Shown here: piece by piece, positions 25,558 to 34,698 of the stretch
Layout: each line of letters starts with the position of its first letter
Position numbering within the stretch: the stretch's first letter is position 1
NCBI RefSeq assembly: GCF_009664365.1
Contig: NZ_CP044310.1
Span: 5,829,501 to 5,893,500 of the forward strand
From: Paenibacillus xylanilyticus
GTDB lineage: Bacteria > Bacillota > Bacilli > Paenibacillales > Paenibacillaceae
Length of the DNA stretch: 64,000 bases
Direction: 5' to 3'
The notes under the pieces: model-generated
What the model saw: only the letters and a program-made list of their open reading frames with translations
What the model was told of the DNA's origin: nothing
The model's database searches: none
Position numbers and translations under genes: made by a program

Positions 25558-25584
25558 ATATCGTCTTTTTAAGTCTACTTTTTA
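25558..25584 (-). promoter_or_regulatory. SigD promoter upstream of yvyF-flgM
   Basis: TAAA (25581-25584), 15-bp spacer, GACGATAT (25558-25565) on the minus strand, one mismatch from the SigD -10 consensus. It lies about 45 bp before yvyF and would give the yvyF-flgM-flgN-flgK-flgL run its own flagellar promoter, separate from the comF genes. A TACAAT box (25587-25592) overlaps it. Confidence 0.8.
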
Positions 25585-25699
25585 ATATTGTACCATAAAC
25601 CATGACTAAACCTGCATGAATGCGCAACATCAATCTTCTTCACTTTAATAAAACTACATACTCAAATCAACATTCAATAAGTCGAAATTTTTAAAACGA

Positions 25700-26740
25700 T
25701 TAGGATCTTGCCATGGTTAGTGTATAGATCTCTATTGGAATATCAAATGAAACAGCCACATGTAAAATAACCCTTCCGCAGGCGTCCAAGGTACTTCCTG
25801 TTGTGTAAATATCATCAATCAATAGCAATCGAAGAGCACGAGCACAAGAGTGCTCTATAGCAGAATGAAATTCTGCTTTATCTTTATAGAAGTCTCTTAA
25901 AATATCCATTGCTCCGGGGCTTATTGAAAAAGCTTCCTTCATGGTCTCAAACCGTTCGGCACGTGTCTTGAAGCTCTGCTTCGTCGTGTTGATCCGGCGC
26001 TGCAGCAGATCAACTACGGGTAGACGGCAGGCTGCGGCGAGTCCGGAAGCGAGCCGCTCGGCCTGGTTGAAGCCGCGCTCGGCAAGGCGCTCGTTACTGA
26101 CTGGGACGTAAGTCACCGCGTCAGGCCGCCATCGCGGCTTGGGGCTTGGGAGCAGCAACTTCGGTTGGCGTGTTGCTGCTTGAAGGTTAGCACGCACGGC
26201 TGTTGATGCGTGTGCGTTAGAATGTTGAACGCGCGCGTGAGTTGACGCGCGCGGGCTCGGTGGATGCAAGCTGGCATCCACCGGAGGTAGAGTAGAGGTG
26301 GCGGAATGAGCCACAGAAACTTGGGTTTCTTTTGCCGCAACCAAACTCATTTCTTCACTCATGGCTTGAAAGGCTTGAATGAGTAGTGTCGTTAACAGCG
26401 GTGCGTAGCGCACGTGGCCCCTGAATTTGTACATACCGATCCATTCTTTCATAAGAGCATTGTATTGGACGGCACTGCGATTGCAGATAAACGAACGATT
26501 GTTCATATGTGGGCGGATGCAGTCAGGACAACCGATGGCCCGGCCACAACGCAAACAGCGGATGGAGCGAATCCAGGGAATCTGCTGAGCGCATCGTGCA
26601 CAAATCCCCGGGTAGGTTGGAGATAGTACGGCACGAGTGCCACAGGTCAGGCAGGTTGCCCCAGGCGGGGCAAGCAGGTTATGTATGCGATGGGTGAGTT
26701 GGTGAACAAAATCGGATATGTCGTTAAGCCGATTGAGCAT
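25700..26740 (-). CDS. comFC: ComF family protein (ComFC) with an inserted linker
   Basis: Phosphoribosyltransferase-like protein needed for DNA uptake and recombination during natural competence. The N-terminus has two zinc-finger pairs (CLTCGTRAV, CARCAQQIPW, CLRCGRAIGCPDC, residues 30-75). The C-terminal PRTase fold shows LAERGFNQAERLA and the PRPP-loop LLLIDDIYTTGSTLDACG near residue 305. At 346 aa it is about 100 residues longer than usual. The extra length is a low-complexity Ala/His/Ser/Thr/Pro-rich stretch at residues about 133-205 (DNA 26120-26340), more G/C-rich than the rest. ATG 26740 with AAGGAGG, 27 bp after comFA. comFB is absent between them. Confidence 0.93.
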   Translation of the reverse strand: MLNRLNDISDFVHQLTHRIHNLLAPPGATCLTCGTRAVLSPTYPGICARCAQQIPWIRSIRCLRCGRAIGCPDCIRPHMNNRSFICNRSAVQYNALMKEWIGMYKFRGHVRYAPLLTTLLIQAFQAMSEEMSLVAAKETQVSVAHSATSTLPPVDASLHPPSPRASTHARVQHSNAHASTAVRANLQAATRQPKLLLPSPKPRWRPDAVTYVPVSNERLAERGFNQAERLASGLAAACRLPVVDLLQRRINTTKQSFKTRAERFETMKEAFSISPGAMDILRDFYKDKAEFHSAIEHSCARALRLLLIDDIYTTGSTLDACGRVILHVAVSFDIPIEIYTLTMARS

Positions 26741-26767
26741 GATGCTACCTCCTTGAATGGAGTGAAT

Positions 26768-28681
26768 TTATTTCTTGGGCTGCGGGTGTAGGTAACCCTT
26801 GCGGTGTGCGATAGTGTTCATTTTCCGAATCTGTGCGACCGCTTTGACCTGGGAACGGGTGCGCTTAGAGGATGCAAAGACGACTCTGCCTGCCGGATCA
26901 TCCATGGAACGCCCTGCTCTGCCTGCCATCTGTACCAGTGAAGCTTCATCGAAAAGCCCATTATCTGCATCCAAAATAAAGACATCGCTGCGCGGAATGG
27001 TCACTCCCCGCTCCAGAATGGTGGTCGTCACCAACAGACGGATGTCTCGTTCGCGGAATGCCATGACTTTACTTGCCCTTTCCGTATCTTGGGATGATGT
27101 GCCTTGGATATGGATTTGGGGAAATATGCGCCGCATCAGGTGAACAAAGGCCTCAATCTGGGCAATGCGCGTTACGAATACAAACACCTGGGCATCACGC
27201 TGCAAGGAGGTTTGGATGCTATTCTTTAGGGCAGCGGGAAGGCTCCGTTTTTTAATACATTCAGCAACAGTCGGTATCTTGATCAAATGCGGAACGGGCA
27301 GTGGATAGCGGTGAAAGCGTACAGGTACCCTCGCATGAGCGAGCTTCCGCTGTGATACTTCTTTTTGCAGCCGGGCTGGCGGGGTAGCCGAGAGATATAT
27401 GAAATTCCCATCTGGTTTGCAGGAAGCGGCCGCGGCATGAGCAAGCATGGGATCATTGTGATAAGGAAAGGCGTCAAGCTCATCAATGATGACCAGATCG
27501 AATCCTTGGTAAAAACGCATCAGCTGATGCGTGGTCGCGAGGGTGAGCTGTGCATCTTTCCACCGTTCGGTACTGCCTCCGTACAGGGTGGCCAGCGCAA
27601 CGTCAGGAAAGGCTTTGGCCAAACGTGGCGCCAGCTCCAACACCACGTCTCTACGCGGGGTTGCTACAAGCGCTCTCCCTCCGCGCTTTAGTGTATGCTG
27701 AAGCAGCGGGAAGATCATTTCGGTCTTGCCGGCACCGGTCACGGCCCACAGCAAGAACCGCCCCGGCCCATCCTCTGCGGAGGTAGGCCGGGCCAAATAC
27801 GCCAGCGCCGCAGAAGCTGCCGCGCTCTGCGCTGCGCTAAGCCCCCACCGGGCGAGCCCGCCGCCGGTGGCAAGAGCGGCCGTGCCCCGCACGGCCGAAG
27901 GCGCTGTGCTGCGCAGCAGCAGCGCACAGGCACGGCTGCGCCCCAATGCGAGGCAGGCCTCGCAGTAGGCGCACGCCGCCAGGCCGCAGGCAGCGCAGGG
28001 CACGCGCTGCCTGGCAACGCTGCCGCACCTGCGGCAGCGGGGCGTGCCTTGCGCGCTGAGCCTCGCGAGCCGGCGGCTCGTGGGCAGTTCCAGGGCGGCT
28101 GTGATGCTCAGCCTCCCGTGCAAGCGCGCGAGCTGCGCAGCCGCGCGCCAGGAGGCCAGCTGCGGGACGGTGTCCGCCAGCAGCGCCTCCGCCTCGGCCG
28201 CCAGCAATTGGCGGCCGCGAAGCCGCTCAGCCAGCAGAGCTGCGCCCTGCTCCAGCTGAGCCCACCCTTCGGCGGGATAAGCAGCTGGCATCCCGCCCAC
28301 CCCAGCTCCCCTGGAGGCAGCAGCCATCCCACTTGTCCCAGCCCTACGTTCACCGGCAGCTATCCCCGCTTTCCCCGCCAAGCCTGCAACTTCCTTTCTG
28401 GCTGCCCGTTCTCCCGAAAGCTTGTCATACGCCTCCACTTTACGGCGCATATATGCCAGCCAATACCCTTCATTCCACTGATCCATTCCGCGCTCCGGTT
28501 CAAAATGTTCAATCAGCCATGATGCCCGACTTAGCGGAAACGCTTCATCCAACAACAACCAGCTCAGCACCTGCTGACCACTCGCTCCCTCCAACCACCA
28601 TGTGACATCCACCCGCAGATCCAAGGACAGTAGCATGTTCCACCTATCCTTGACTCTACACACATAGAGCGCAACTCTCAT
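26768..28681 (-). CDS. comFA: ComFA, competence DNA helicase/translocase
   Basis: Membrane-associated DEAD-like ATPase that drives single-stranded DNA through ComEC. 637 aa, longer than the 463 aa of B. subtilis. Helicase motifs are complete: Walker A AVTGAGKTEM near residue 315, DELDAF, SATPPARL, and motif VI QMAGRAGRS. A four-cysteine zinc finger lies at about residues 216-245 (CRRCG, CAACG, CAYCEAC). The N-terminal 300 residues contain long Ala/Arg/Gly-rich tracts (DNA 27750-28400) with far higher G+C than the helicase half. ATG 28681 with GGGGGAAGG. Genes for DegV and ComFB, seen in B. subtilis, are missing. Confidence 0.93.
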   Translation of the reverse strand: MRVALYVCRVKDRWNMLLSLDLRVDVTWWLEGASGQQVLSWLLLDEAFPLSRASWLIEHFEPERGMDQWNEGYWLAYMRRKVEAYDKLSGERAARKEVAGLAGKAGIAAGERRAGTSGMAAASRGAGVGGMPAAYPAEGWAQLEQGAALLAERLRGRQLLAAEAEALLADTVPQLASWRAAAQLARLHGRLSITAALELPTSRRLARLSAQGTPRCRRCGSVARQRVPCAACGLAACAYCEACLALGRSRACALLLRSTAPSAVRGTAALATGGGLARWGLSAAQSAAASAALAYLARPTSAEDGPGRFLLWAVTGAGKTEMIFPLLQHTLKRGGRALVATPRRDVVLELAPRLAKAFPDVALATLYGGSTERWKDAQLTLATTHQLMRFYQGFDLVIIDELDAFPYHNDPMLAHAAAASCKPDGNFIYLSATPPARLQKEVSQRKLAHARVPVRFHRYPLPVPHLIKIPTVAECIKKRSLPAALKNSIQTSLQRDAQVFVFVTRIAQIEAFVHLMRRIFPQIHIQGTSSQDTERASKVMAFRERDIRLLVTTTILERGVTIPRSDVFILDADNGLFDEASLVQMAGRAGRSMDDPAGRVVFASSKRTRSQVKAVAQIRKMNTIAHRKGYLHPQPKK

Positions 28682-28724
28682 CCAAACCTTCCCCCAAACT
28701 TAATAATTTCTAGAAACGCAAAAA

Positions 28725-28766
28725 AAGCACACGCTTTAACCGGCTATCTGCCGGAGCATGTGCTTC
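28725..28766 (-). terminator. Terminator-like hairpin before comFA
   Basis: Minus strand AAGCACATGCTCCGGC...GCCGGTTAAAGCGTGTGCTTTTTTTG. It lies 44 bp before the comFA start, in the transcription direction of comFA. Confidence 0.75.
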
Positions 28767-29071
28767 ATGTCCTGATTTCATCCAATGTCTTATCTTATTG
28801 TCTTTTTACTATATCAATTGCTCCAGTGCAGGACAAGCTTTAGGAAATTAAAATTCAGGTTTTAGGCCCATTTTACCAATTTAACGAATACCTCAAATCA
28901 ATCTCATAAAGTGCGAAACTTTTCCCAATCGGTACCGTCTATACTTTTAAGTTAAGATGTACGGTTTCAAATCGCTTCTTACTTCAAACTCAGCAGCTCC
29001 ACATTCAAACAATAACCATAGATTGCATAAAAACCCATTTTTAATTTAACAGCAGACTTGGCTACAATGAA

Positions 29072-29102
29072 CAAAAAAAGATTACAGCTATGCTGTAATC
29101 TT
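29072..29102 (-). terminator. Terminator of the small membrane-protein gene
   Basis: AGATTACAGCATAGCTGTAATCT followed by TTTTTTTG on the minus strand, 46 bp after the stop codon at 29148. Confidence 0.88.
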
Positions 29103-29147
29103 CATGTGGATCTATGGAAAACAATTCGATTCAGGCTTTAACTAAAA

Positions 29148-29528
29148 TTAATGCTCAGGCTCACGCAGATCAATAAGTCGAAACGTACGATCTCCATTTG
29201 GTTTCGGACGTTCCATATCGGGTGGTACAGCTGCCAGGTATGAAGGCTCCAACCCCTGCTTGCGCATCAGCTTTTCAATAATCCGAACCGTTTCCGATTC
29301 CATACGATCAGCAACAACTGTCAATGTGAAGCTCTTTCCACGGTAAAACAGCTCCCGGCAAAGTGCTCTTACAACGCCTTCGATCCGCTGTTCCTGATTG
29401 GAAGGAATGAGCAGAATTTGCTCGAAACCTTCGGGTTCCGGACGAGAAAGATGACGCTGGTGCATGGCATGAACGGCCACTGCCGCCAGGAAGTATATGA
29501 GCAGAATCATAGTCAAATGAGCAACCAT
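29148..29528 (-). CDS. Small membrane-anchored protein of unknown function
   Basis: 126-aa protein starting at ATG 29528, 8 bp after a strong AGGAGGTG; an upstream in-frame ATG has no such site. Residues 3-24 form one membrane helix (HLTMILLIYFLAAVAVHAM). The rest is a basic, soluble alpha/beta-like domain (EQILLIPSNQEQRIEGVVRALCRELF, TLTVVADRMESETVRIIEKLM) that ends with the acidic DLREPEH. I do not recognise the family. It occupies the place of degV between degU and comFA and has its own terminator. Confidence 0.75.
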   Translation of the reverse strand: MVAHLTMILLIYFLAAVAVHAMHQRHLSRPEPEGFEQILLIPSNQEQRIEGVVRALCRELFYRGKSFTLTVVADRMESETVRIIEKLMRKQGLEPSYLAAVPPDMERPKPNGDRTFRLIDLREPEH

Positions 29529-29857
29529 GGCAACTGCACCTCCTCGGAAGGTCATGCTCACCCATGGCGAACATCCCTGTATACGACAGTATATGCCGTA
29601 CTCCCGAAAGGGTTACACCTGCACATTGCAGGCGCCATATTTCTTTTGGCTGACATTCACCAAGGAAACGACAGGCCAGGTCATTCATCCACATTCATAC
29701 CAAGCTTGAACAATCATTCCGCACGATTCCACACTCTGTTCCTATGCAGTGATAAAGTCCATTAACCCGCAGACCAATCCGGGCAATCGGGAAGGGTGCG
29801 AGTGAACAGATATCTATGATACCAGTCTTATTTTATTAACAGGACATCTTTCTTGTA
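29529..29857. other. Intergenic region between degU and the small membrane-protein gene (329 bp)
   Basis: No gene. The minus strand has CTGCAATGTGCAG, an inverted repeat, and GGCATATACTGTCG about 60 bp before the ATG at 29528. The latter resembles a SigK -10 (CATANNNT) with an AC 16 bp upstream, a weak match only. No terminator is evident after degU. Confidence 0.4.
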
Positions 29858-30580
29858 TTAGAGCGTAACCCAGCCATACTTGATGGAGTTAATAACGGCT
29901 TGTGTACGGTCGTCTACTTCCATCTTCTGCAGAATGCTGCTGACATGGTTTTTCACCGTTTTTTCACTGATGAACAGGAATTCACCAATCATTTTGTTAC
30001 TCTTACCTTCAGCCATCAGACGAAGCACTTCTGCTTCACGACGAGTAAGCGGATTGTTATCGCCAGCAACAAATTTAACCCCAGCTTCTTTTGAAGCACC
30101 CTCACTCATTGCACCTGTTTCATTAAGATACGTCATACGACGCAGCTGCATGATCAGTTTGCCAGTTACTTTAGGGTGAATGAACGCATGCCCCTCATGA
30201 ACGGAACGAATCGCATTGATTAGGGATTCAGCTTCCATATCCTTCAGCAAGTATCCGTTGGCACCTTTACGCAAAGTCTCAAATACATAACTCTCATCAT
30301 CATGAATGGATAGAATAATAACTTTAACGTCCGGGAACAGCTCACGCAGTTTCTCTGTCGCCTCAACCCCGTTCTCCACAGGCATGTTGATATCCATCAG
30401 AACGATATCCGGCTTCTCCTGGTTGCAGAATTCAAGCACTTGAATCCCATCGCCACATTCGCCGATGACCTCAATATCGTCCTCCATGTTCAAAATGCGT
30501 TTTAGCCCTTCACGGAACAGCTGATGATCGTCAGCCAAAAGAACTTTAATTGATGTATTACCAGTATCACGGTTTTCCAT
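29858..30580 (-). CDS. degU: Response regulator DegU
   Basis: Controls exoenzymes, motility and competence depending on its phosphorylation state. 240 aa: receiver domain (acidic pair ADDHQ near residue 17, phosphorylation site LMDINMP near residue 62, lysine in LKD near residue 113), a linker, and a LuxR-type helix-turn-helix (LTRREAEVLRLMAEGKSNKMIGEFL, residues 175-235). 4 bp after degS, so co-transcribed. ATG 30580 with AAGGGAAAGGAG. Confidence 0.96.
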   Translation of the reverse strand: MENRDTGNTSIKVLLADDHQLFREGLKRILNMEDDIEVIGECGDGIQVLEFCNQEKPDIVLMDINMPVENGVEATEKLRELFPDVKVIILSIHDDESYVFETLRKGANGYLLKDMEAESLINAIRSVHEGHAFIHPKVTGKLIMQLRRMTYLNETGAMSEGASKEAGVKFVAGDNNPLTRREAEVLRLMAEGKSNKMIGEFLFISEKTVKNHVSSILQKMEVDDRTQAVINSIKYGWVTL

Positions 30581-30584
30581 CCTG

Positions 30585-31745
30585 CTACTCCTTTCCCTTA
30601 TCCACGTTTGTCGGGATATGAATCACGATTTTGGTTCCTTGATTTTCTGCGGATTCGATCTCTATTCTGCCTTCCAGCAGTTCAACCCGTTCTCTCATCC
30701 CAATCAGACCGAAATGGTTGTGATCCTTGCTTTTCTTCGCAAGAAGCTCCGGTTTGAAGCCAAGCCCATTGTCCTGAACGACAATTTTAACGAGCTGAGC
30801 CTGGTATGTAATTTCCACTACAACATGAGTGGGATAAGCATGCTTTGCAGCATTGGACAGACCCTCCTGCACGAGACGGTAGATTGCGGCCTCCATTGCA
30901 GAAGACAAGCGGTGTTCCTTGCCTCTTGTTTCAAAAATCGAGCGAATTTTTGTTTTTACTTCAAAATCCTGCACGTATTTCCGAAGCGTTGGAATCAATC
31001 CCAGGTCATCCAGTGCCATAGGACGCAAATTGAATATTACTTTTCTCATTTCTTCAAGACTGGAACGAACCTGGCCTTTCAAATCTACTATTTCGGCCTG
31101 GACCATCTTAAAATCCTGCTTAATGAGCATTCTTTCTACAATTTCCGTCCTAAGTACTAGATTGGCGAGCATCTGTGCAGGCCCGTCATGAATCTCACGT
31201 GCAATACGCTTCCGCTCTTCTTCCTGGGCCAAAATTATTTTCAAACCAATCATTTGTCGATTCTTGGCGGATTCGATAATCCGGGTCACTTGACCCAGCT
31301 CACCCGACAAGTACTCCAGTACGACCCCCATCTGCGAACCAATCGTTTCGGCACGCTCCACAGAAGCCTCCACATTTTTGGCACGCTTCTGCAGATCATC
31401 CCGACGGGCCTTCAGATACATTTCCTTCTCACGATAAATCATCAGGTCCAGCTGCAACTGCGTCGCTTTCTCATACGCCTGCTTGATATCATGCTCGGAA
31501 TAACGGACGAAGTCACGGCTAACCTCAGTCAGACGGATCCGGGAGCGGCGGTAGTTGAGCTCCAATTGATCTACTTTCTCGATCGTTTCCGCCGTCTCCT
31601 TCAGAACCGACTTCAACTCCTCATTTAGAGTTTTTAGCTCCTCACGGGTTGAGTCCATGATTTCGAACATTTGATATTTGCTGTTTTCCATGACTTGTAT
31701 GGCGTTTTTAATGACGCGGTCTATGGCATCGGCTTGTAAATCCAC
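30585..31745 (-). CDS. degS: Sensor histidine kinase DegS
   Basis: Cytoplasmic kinase/phosphatase for DegU. 386 aa: no membrane segments, an N-terminal DegS sensor domain rich in coiled coil (residues about 10-165), then the HisKA_3 dimerisation helix with the phospho-acceptor in EIHDGPAQMLANLVLR near residue 190, and an HATPase_c domain with YRLVQEGLSNAAKHA and DNGLGF. The start codon is GTG at 31745 with GGAG 10 bp upstream. A promoter candidate overlaps the end of the preceding gene. Confidence 0.96.
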   Translation of the reverse strand: MDLQADAIDRVIKNAIQVMENSKYQMFEIMDSTREELKTLNEELKSVLKETAETIEKVDQLELNYRRSRIRLTEVSRDFVRYSEHDIKQAYEKATQLQLDLMIYREKEMYLKARRDDLQKRAKNVEASVERAETIGSQMGVVLEYLSGELGQVTRIIESAKNRQMIGLKIILAQEEERKRIAREIHDGPAQMLANLVLRTEIVERMLIKQDFKMVQAEIVDLKGQVRSSLEEMRKVIFNLRPMALDDLGLIPTLRKYVQDFEVKTKIRSIFETRGKEHRLSSAMEAAIYRLVQEGLSNAAKHAYPTHVVVEITYQAQLVKIVVQDNGLGFKPELLAKKSKDHNHFGLIGMRERVELLEGRIEIESAENQGTKIVIHIPTNVDKGKE

Positions 31746-31781
31746 GTTAGTTCGACTCCATTTCTATCGTTTCCGGTATAT

Positions 31782-31809
31782 ATCATACCATATCACGATG
31801 AGATGGTAA
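31782..31809 (-). promoter_or_regulatory. Candidate SigA promoter of degS-degU
   Basis: TTACCA (31804-31809), 16-bp spacer, TATGAT (31782-31787) on the minus strand, 36 bp before the degS GTG and partly inside the end of the upstream gene. The -10 lies in the near-palindrome GGTATGATATATACC. Confidence 0.5.
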
Positions 31810-34558
31810 CGGTCTTCGTTTTCTGTTCCCATTTTACAGTCAATCCAAGCTGCTCGGAAACGAGTCGAAGAGGGACTAAAGTCCTGCCTCCAGATACATA
31901 TGGGGCTACTGTTGCGCTCTGTCTTTTTCCATTCAAGATGAATTCTTTCTGTCCCACGACCAGATCAATCAGTTTCCCGCCGCGAATAACGGTGATCCGC
32001 TGATTTTTGCTATCCCAGCTTGCCTGTCCGCCAAAGGCATCCAGTACATGCTTGATTGGGACATATGTTGTACCATTTTTCAGCACGGGTGCTGCATCAA
32101 TTGCCTTTTTCGTTCCGTTCACGGTCATCGACTTCTGTCCAAGTACCAGGGAAGCTGTTCCTGTAGGCAGTCCCACTTCACTGGATTTCGATGGCATAGT
32201 GAAGGCAATGTTATCAAATGCAACGTTACCTGTCATGGCGCGCTCATCCTGGCCCTCTTCTACATTGACTACATAGACCCGTTTCAGCTTGGCTGGATAT
32301 GCAATGTTCAGACCGCTCAGGTCCACGTTCACTTTTTTCCACCCGCTCCAGTCAATGGCCTTCGCAAGATCGGCATACACTGTTTTCCCATTGGCATCCG
32401 TAAACTCTGCACGGAGCCAGTTTAGGCTCTTGTCACCCATTACATCCATCGACATGGTCGTTGCAGCTGAAGATACTTCTCTGCCTGTTGTCCCGTTCAA
32501 TTGGGCATAAGCATACATTTTCCCTGTACCTGCAGTCATGTCGTAGCTCAGCTGAAGCACTTTGGAGCCAGCCTTTTCACCTGTACCCGCCGTTATGGCT
32601 GCTGAACCAGTTACGCCAGCGGCGTTCGTTGTAAAGTTGATTGGATAACTTACATTCTCGAAGTTCTCCCAGGTGGTTTCGCTGTCAGCAGCCGTAAGAA
32701 CAACGACCGTACTGTAGCCGTCATAACGACCGATTGCATATCCAACCTGTGCTCCTGAATTTACAGAAGATACCGTTAATTGATCGCCAGCCACTTTACC
32801 TTTGAAACCGATAAATTCCCATGTCAGCGAATCAGCCGGAACGGTTACACTTTGTCCGTCTTTCGTCTTCGCAGTCACAGGGATGGACATGGTCGTTCCC
32901 GCTTTCAGCGAGCCAAGACCAGAACCTGCTGTCAGAGAGGACAACTCGCTTCCACCGAGCACCGTTACTTTAATGGTAGAAGATGCACCGCTGCTTGTTG
33001 CTGTCAGCGTAGCCGTTCCTGGTTTAACACCCTTGATCACGCCATTACTTACGCTGACGATGCCGTTGTTGCTTGATTTCCAGGTCAGCTTGATGTCTCC
33101 GGTCGCAATCGGGTTGTAATACGTGTCATAGCCTTTGGCTGAATACTTGCCTTCTTGTCCTACCAGCAGCGTTTGGCTGCCACTTACAGCGAACCCTTTC
33201 AGCTTGCCTTCCGGAGCCGTAGAGAATACGCCGAGCGTGTTTACGACCTGACGCTGCTCTGTACCATATTCCGTGTTGAAGGTCAGACTTGCATTTTCTT
33301 CCCCAAGCGGACGTGTCACCATGGTGGTGGAGCCGCCGCCGTCCAGGTTCATGCCTTTCCATACGCCGATACTGGTCATGAAGGATTGTAATTCAGTCAG
33401 CGACATGCCGCTGCTGTTACTGTTTTTCTCAGCCGCAATAATATAGACATATCGACCATCCTGCGAATAACCTACCGCTGTTCTCGCACGAATACCTCCA
33501 ATACCGGAAGAGGCGATATCACGGGAAAACGTAGCTGCTTTGCCTCCATTGACTAGGATCGTATGACCGCCAATCATCATGTCGAGGTTACTTGGGTCAA
33601 CGGATTGCCCCGTTGTTTTGGCTACGAGCTTGTAATCCGCGTTAAGCGTCTGTCCCACAGAGAGATGAGTCATGATCCAGGTAGCTGCCGTTCCATGTGC
33701 ACGCAAAATGTACCCGTCTTCCGGCACCGTCATGTCCAATGCTTTTTTATCGGAAATTTGCGTAATAACGCCGTTCTGCACAAGCACCTCTGTTGGTGTG
33801 GTAGAAGGATCGTTCGGACGTTTGGTTGATGTCCAGGCTGGTGTATAAATATACATCGAGTTGGCGTGACTGTATTTGACTGAGCCTGATTCTACCGTAT
33901 AGTCTTCCTTGTTAATTCCACGCAGAGCAAAGGTTGAACCGTCATCAGCCTTCACCGTACCGTCAAAAGAGTATTCGTCGATCATCGGTTTGCCATCTTT
34001 GGTCACGGTGAGGGCATACATTCCCGTCAGTTCCGAAGGTGTGGAGATTAGAACCCCATCAGAGACCTGTCCACCAATTGGAGCAAGCTCCCCGGAAACG
34101 TTAAAATAATCACCGTTCACAGCAGCAACCGCATCATTTTCCTTGGCCATACCGCCTGTGCTTTGTTTACTGTTCAAGTTGCCGCCCTTACCTGTCATCA
34201 CATCGAGTTTCACATAAGGGTTTTGCAGATCTACCTGAATTACGTCTGCCAGCACATTCACTTTCGAGCCGGATCTTGTGGTTGTATATTTGTATTTCAT
34301 GAGCTTCGCGCCGGAAGTCAGAATTTCCTCACTTAACTTGCTTGTGCTTGTAGATGCTGCAGCGGCTACCGACTCCCACGTCGTTCCCGACCAAACCTGC
34401 TGCCCTGCTCCTAAGACCGGTGCAATCCAGATCACACCTGCCAGTGTCACAATTGCCCATTTCTTCGCCTTGCTGCCCTTCACGTCTTCCAGCGGTTTCC
34501 CGTGTTTCCCCAGCATGTTTGAAACGTCTCTCCCATCTTGTATATCAATCTTAGACAT
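31793..34558 (-). CDS. Exported phosphodiester glycosidase with Big_2 and copper-amine-oxidase-like (stalk) domains
   Basis: 921 aa from ATG 34558; a longer frame exists, but its additional residues are not protein-like and overlap a promoter-like region. Residues 1-32 are cytoplasmic, 33-52 a membrane anchor (WAIVTLAGVIWIAPVLG). The phosphodiester glycosidase (NAGPA/DUF2233) domain covers about 130-440 with VAAVNGDYFNVSGELAPIGG and LDGGGSTTM near residue 411. A Big_2 Ig-like domain follows (about 455-535), then a jelly-roll-like segment (about 600-770) and a C-terminal copper-amine-oxidase N-like stalk domain (about 796-921, with GTTYVPIKHVLDAFGG and GRTLVPLRLVSEQLG). Removing GlcNAc from phosphodiester-linked wall glycan is a family-based guess. 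Confidence 0.88.
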   Translation of the reverse strand: MSKIDIQDGRDVSNMLGKHGKPLEDVKGSKAKKWAIVTLAGVIWIAPVLGAGQQVWSGTTWESVAAAASTSTSKLSEEILTSGAKLMKYKYTTTRSGSKVNVLADVIQVDLQNPYVKLDVMTGKGGNLNSKQSTGGMAKENDAVAAVNGDYFNVSGELAPIGGQVSDGVLISTPSELTGMYALTVTKDGKPMIDEYSFDGTVKADDGSTFALRGINKEDYTVESGSVKYSHANSMYIYTPAWTSTKRPNDPSTTPTEVLVQNGVITQISDKKALDMTVPEDGYILRAHGTAATWIMTHLSVGQTLNADYKLVAKTTGQSVDPSNLDMMIGGHTILVNGGKAATFSRDIASSGIGGIRARTAVGYSQDGRYVYIIAAEKNSNSSGMSLTELQSFMTSIGVWKGMNLDGGGSTTMVTRPLGEENASLTFNTEYGTEQRQVVNTLGVFSTAPEGKLKGFAVSGSQTLLVGQEGKYSAKGYDTYYNPIATGDIKLTWKSSNNGIVSVSNGVIKGVKPGTATLTATSSGASSTIKVTVLGGSELSSLTAGSGLGSLKAGTTMSIPVTAKTKDGQSVTVPADSLTWEFIGFKGKVAGDQLTVSSVNSGAQVGYAIGRYDGYSTVVVLTAADSETTWENFENVSYPINFTTNAAGVTGSAAITAGTGEKAGSKVLQLSYDMTAGTGKMYAYAQLNGTTGREVSSAATTMSMDVMGDKSLNWLRAEFTDANGKTVYADLAKAIDWSGWKKVNVDLSGLNIAYPAKLKRVYVVNVEEGQDERAMTGNVAFDNIAFTMPSKSSEVGLPTGTASLVLGQKSMTVNGTKKAIDAAPVLKNGTTYVPIKHVLDAFGGQASWDSKNQRITVIRGGKLIDLVVGQKEFILNGKRQSATVAPYVSGGRTLVPLRLVSEQLGLTVKWEQKTKTVTISS

Positions 34559-34698
34559 CACGTGTCCTGCCGCCAGATGGCAGAGAACAGCTAGATCCCT
34601 AGTATACTCTACTATTAATAGACTGCTTTTCGTGGAAAAAGTTACGCCCGCAGCCAACTTTGAGGGTATTCCTAATCACAGCGTGACTCCAAGAGAAC

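Larger units (their letters stand above)
28682..29147. other. Intergenic region upstream of comFA (466 bp)
   Basis: Two intrinsic terminators (28725-28766 and 29072-29102), both pointing along the minus strand, frame about 300 bp of A/T-rich DNA. In it the only frame I see is a 19-codon one without a ribosome site. The first terminator has no gene within 300 bp before it, so a short untranslated RNA or a comFA leader attenuator is possible. A comFA promoter could not be assigned. Confidence 0.5.

Noticed and set aside
28849..28862. ComK-box-like AAAA-N6-TTTT upstream of comFA
   Set aside because: Spacing differs from the AAAA-N5-TTTT pair of K-boxes, the region is A/T-rich, and only one half is found.
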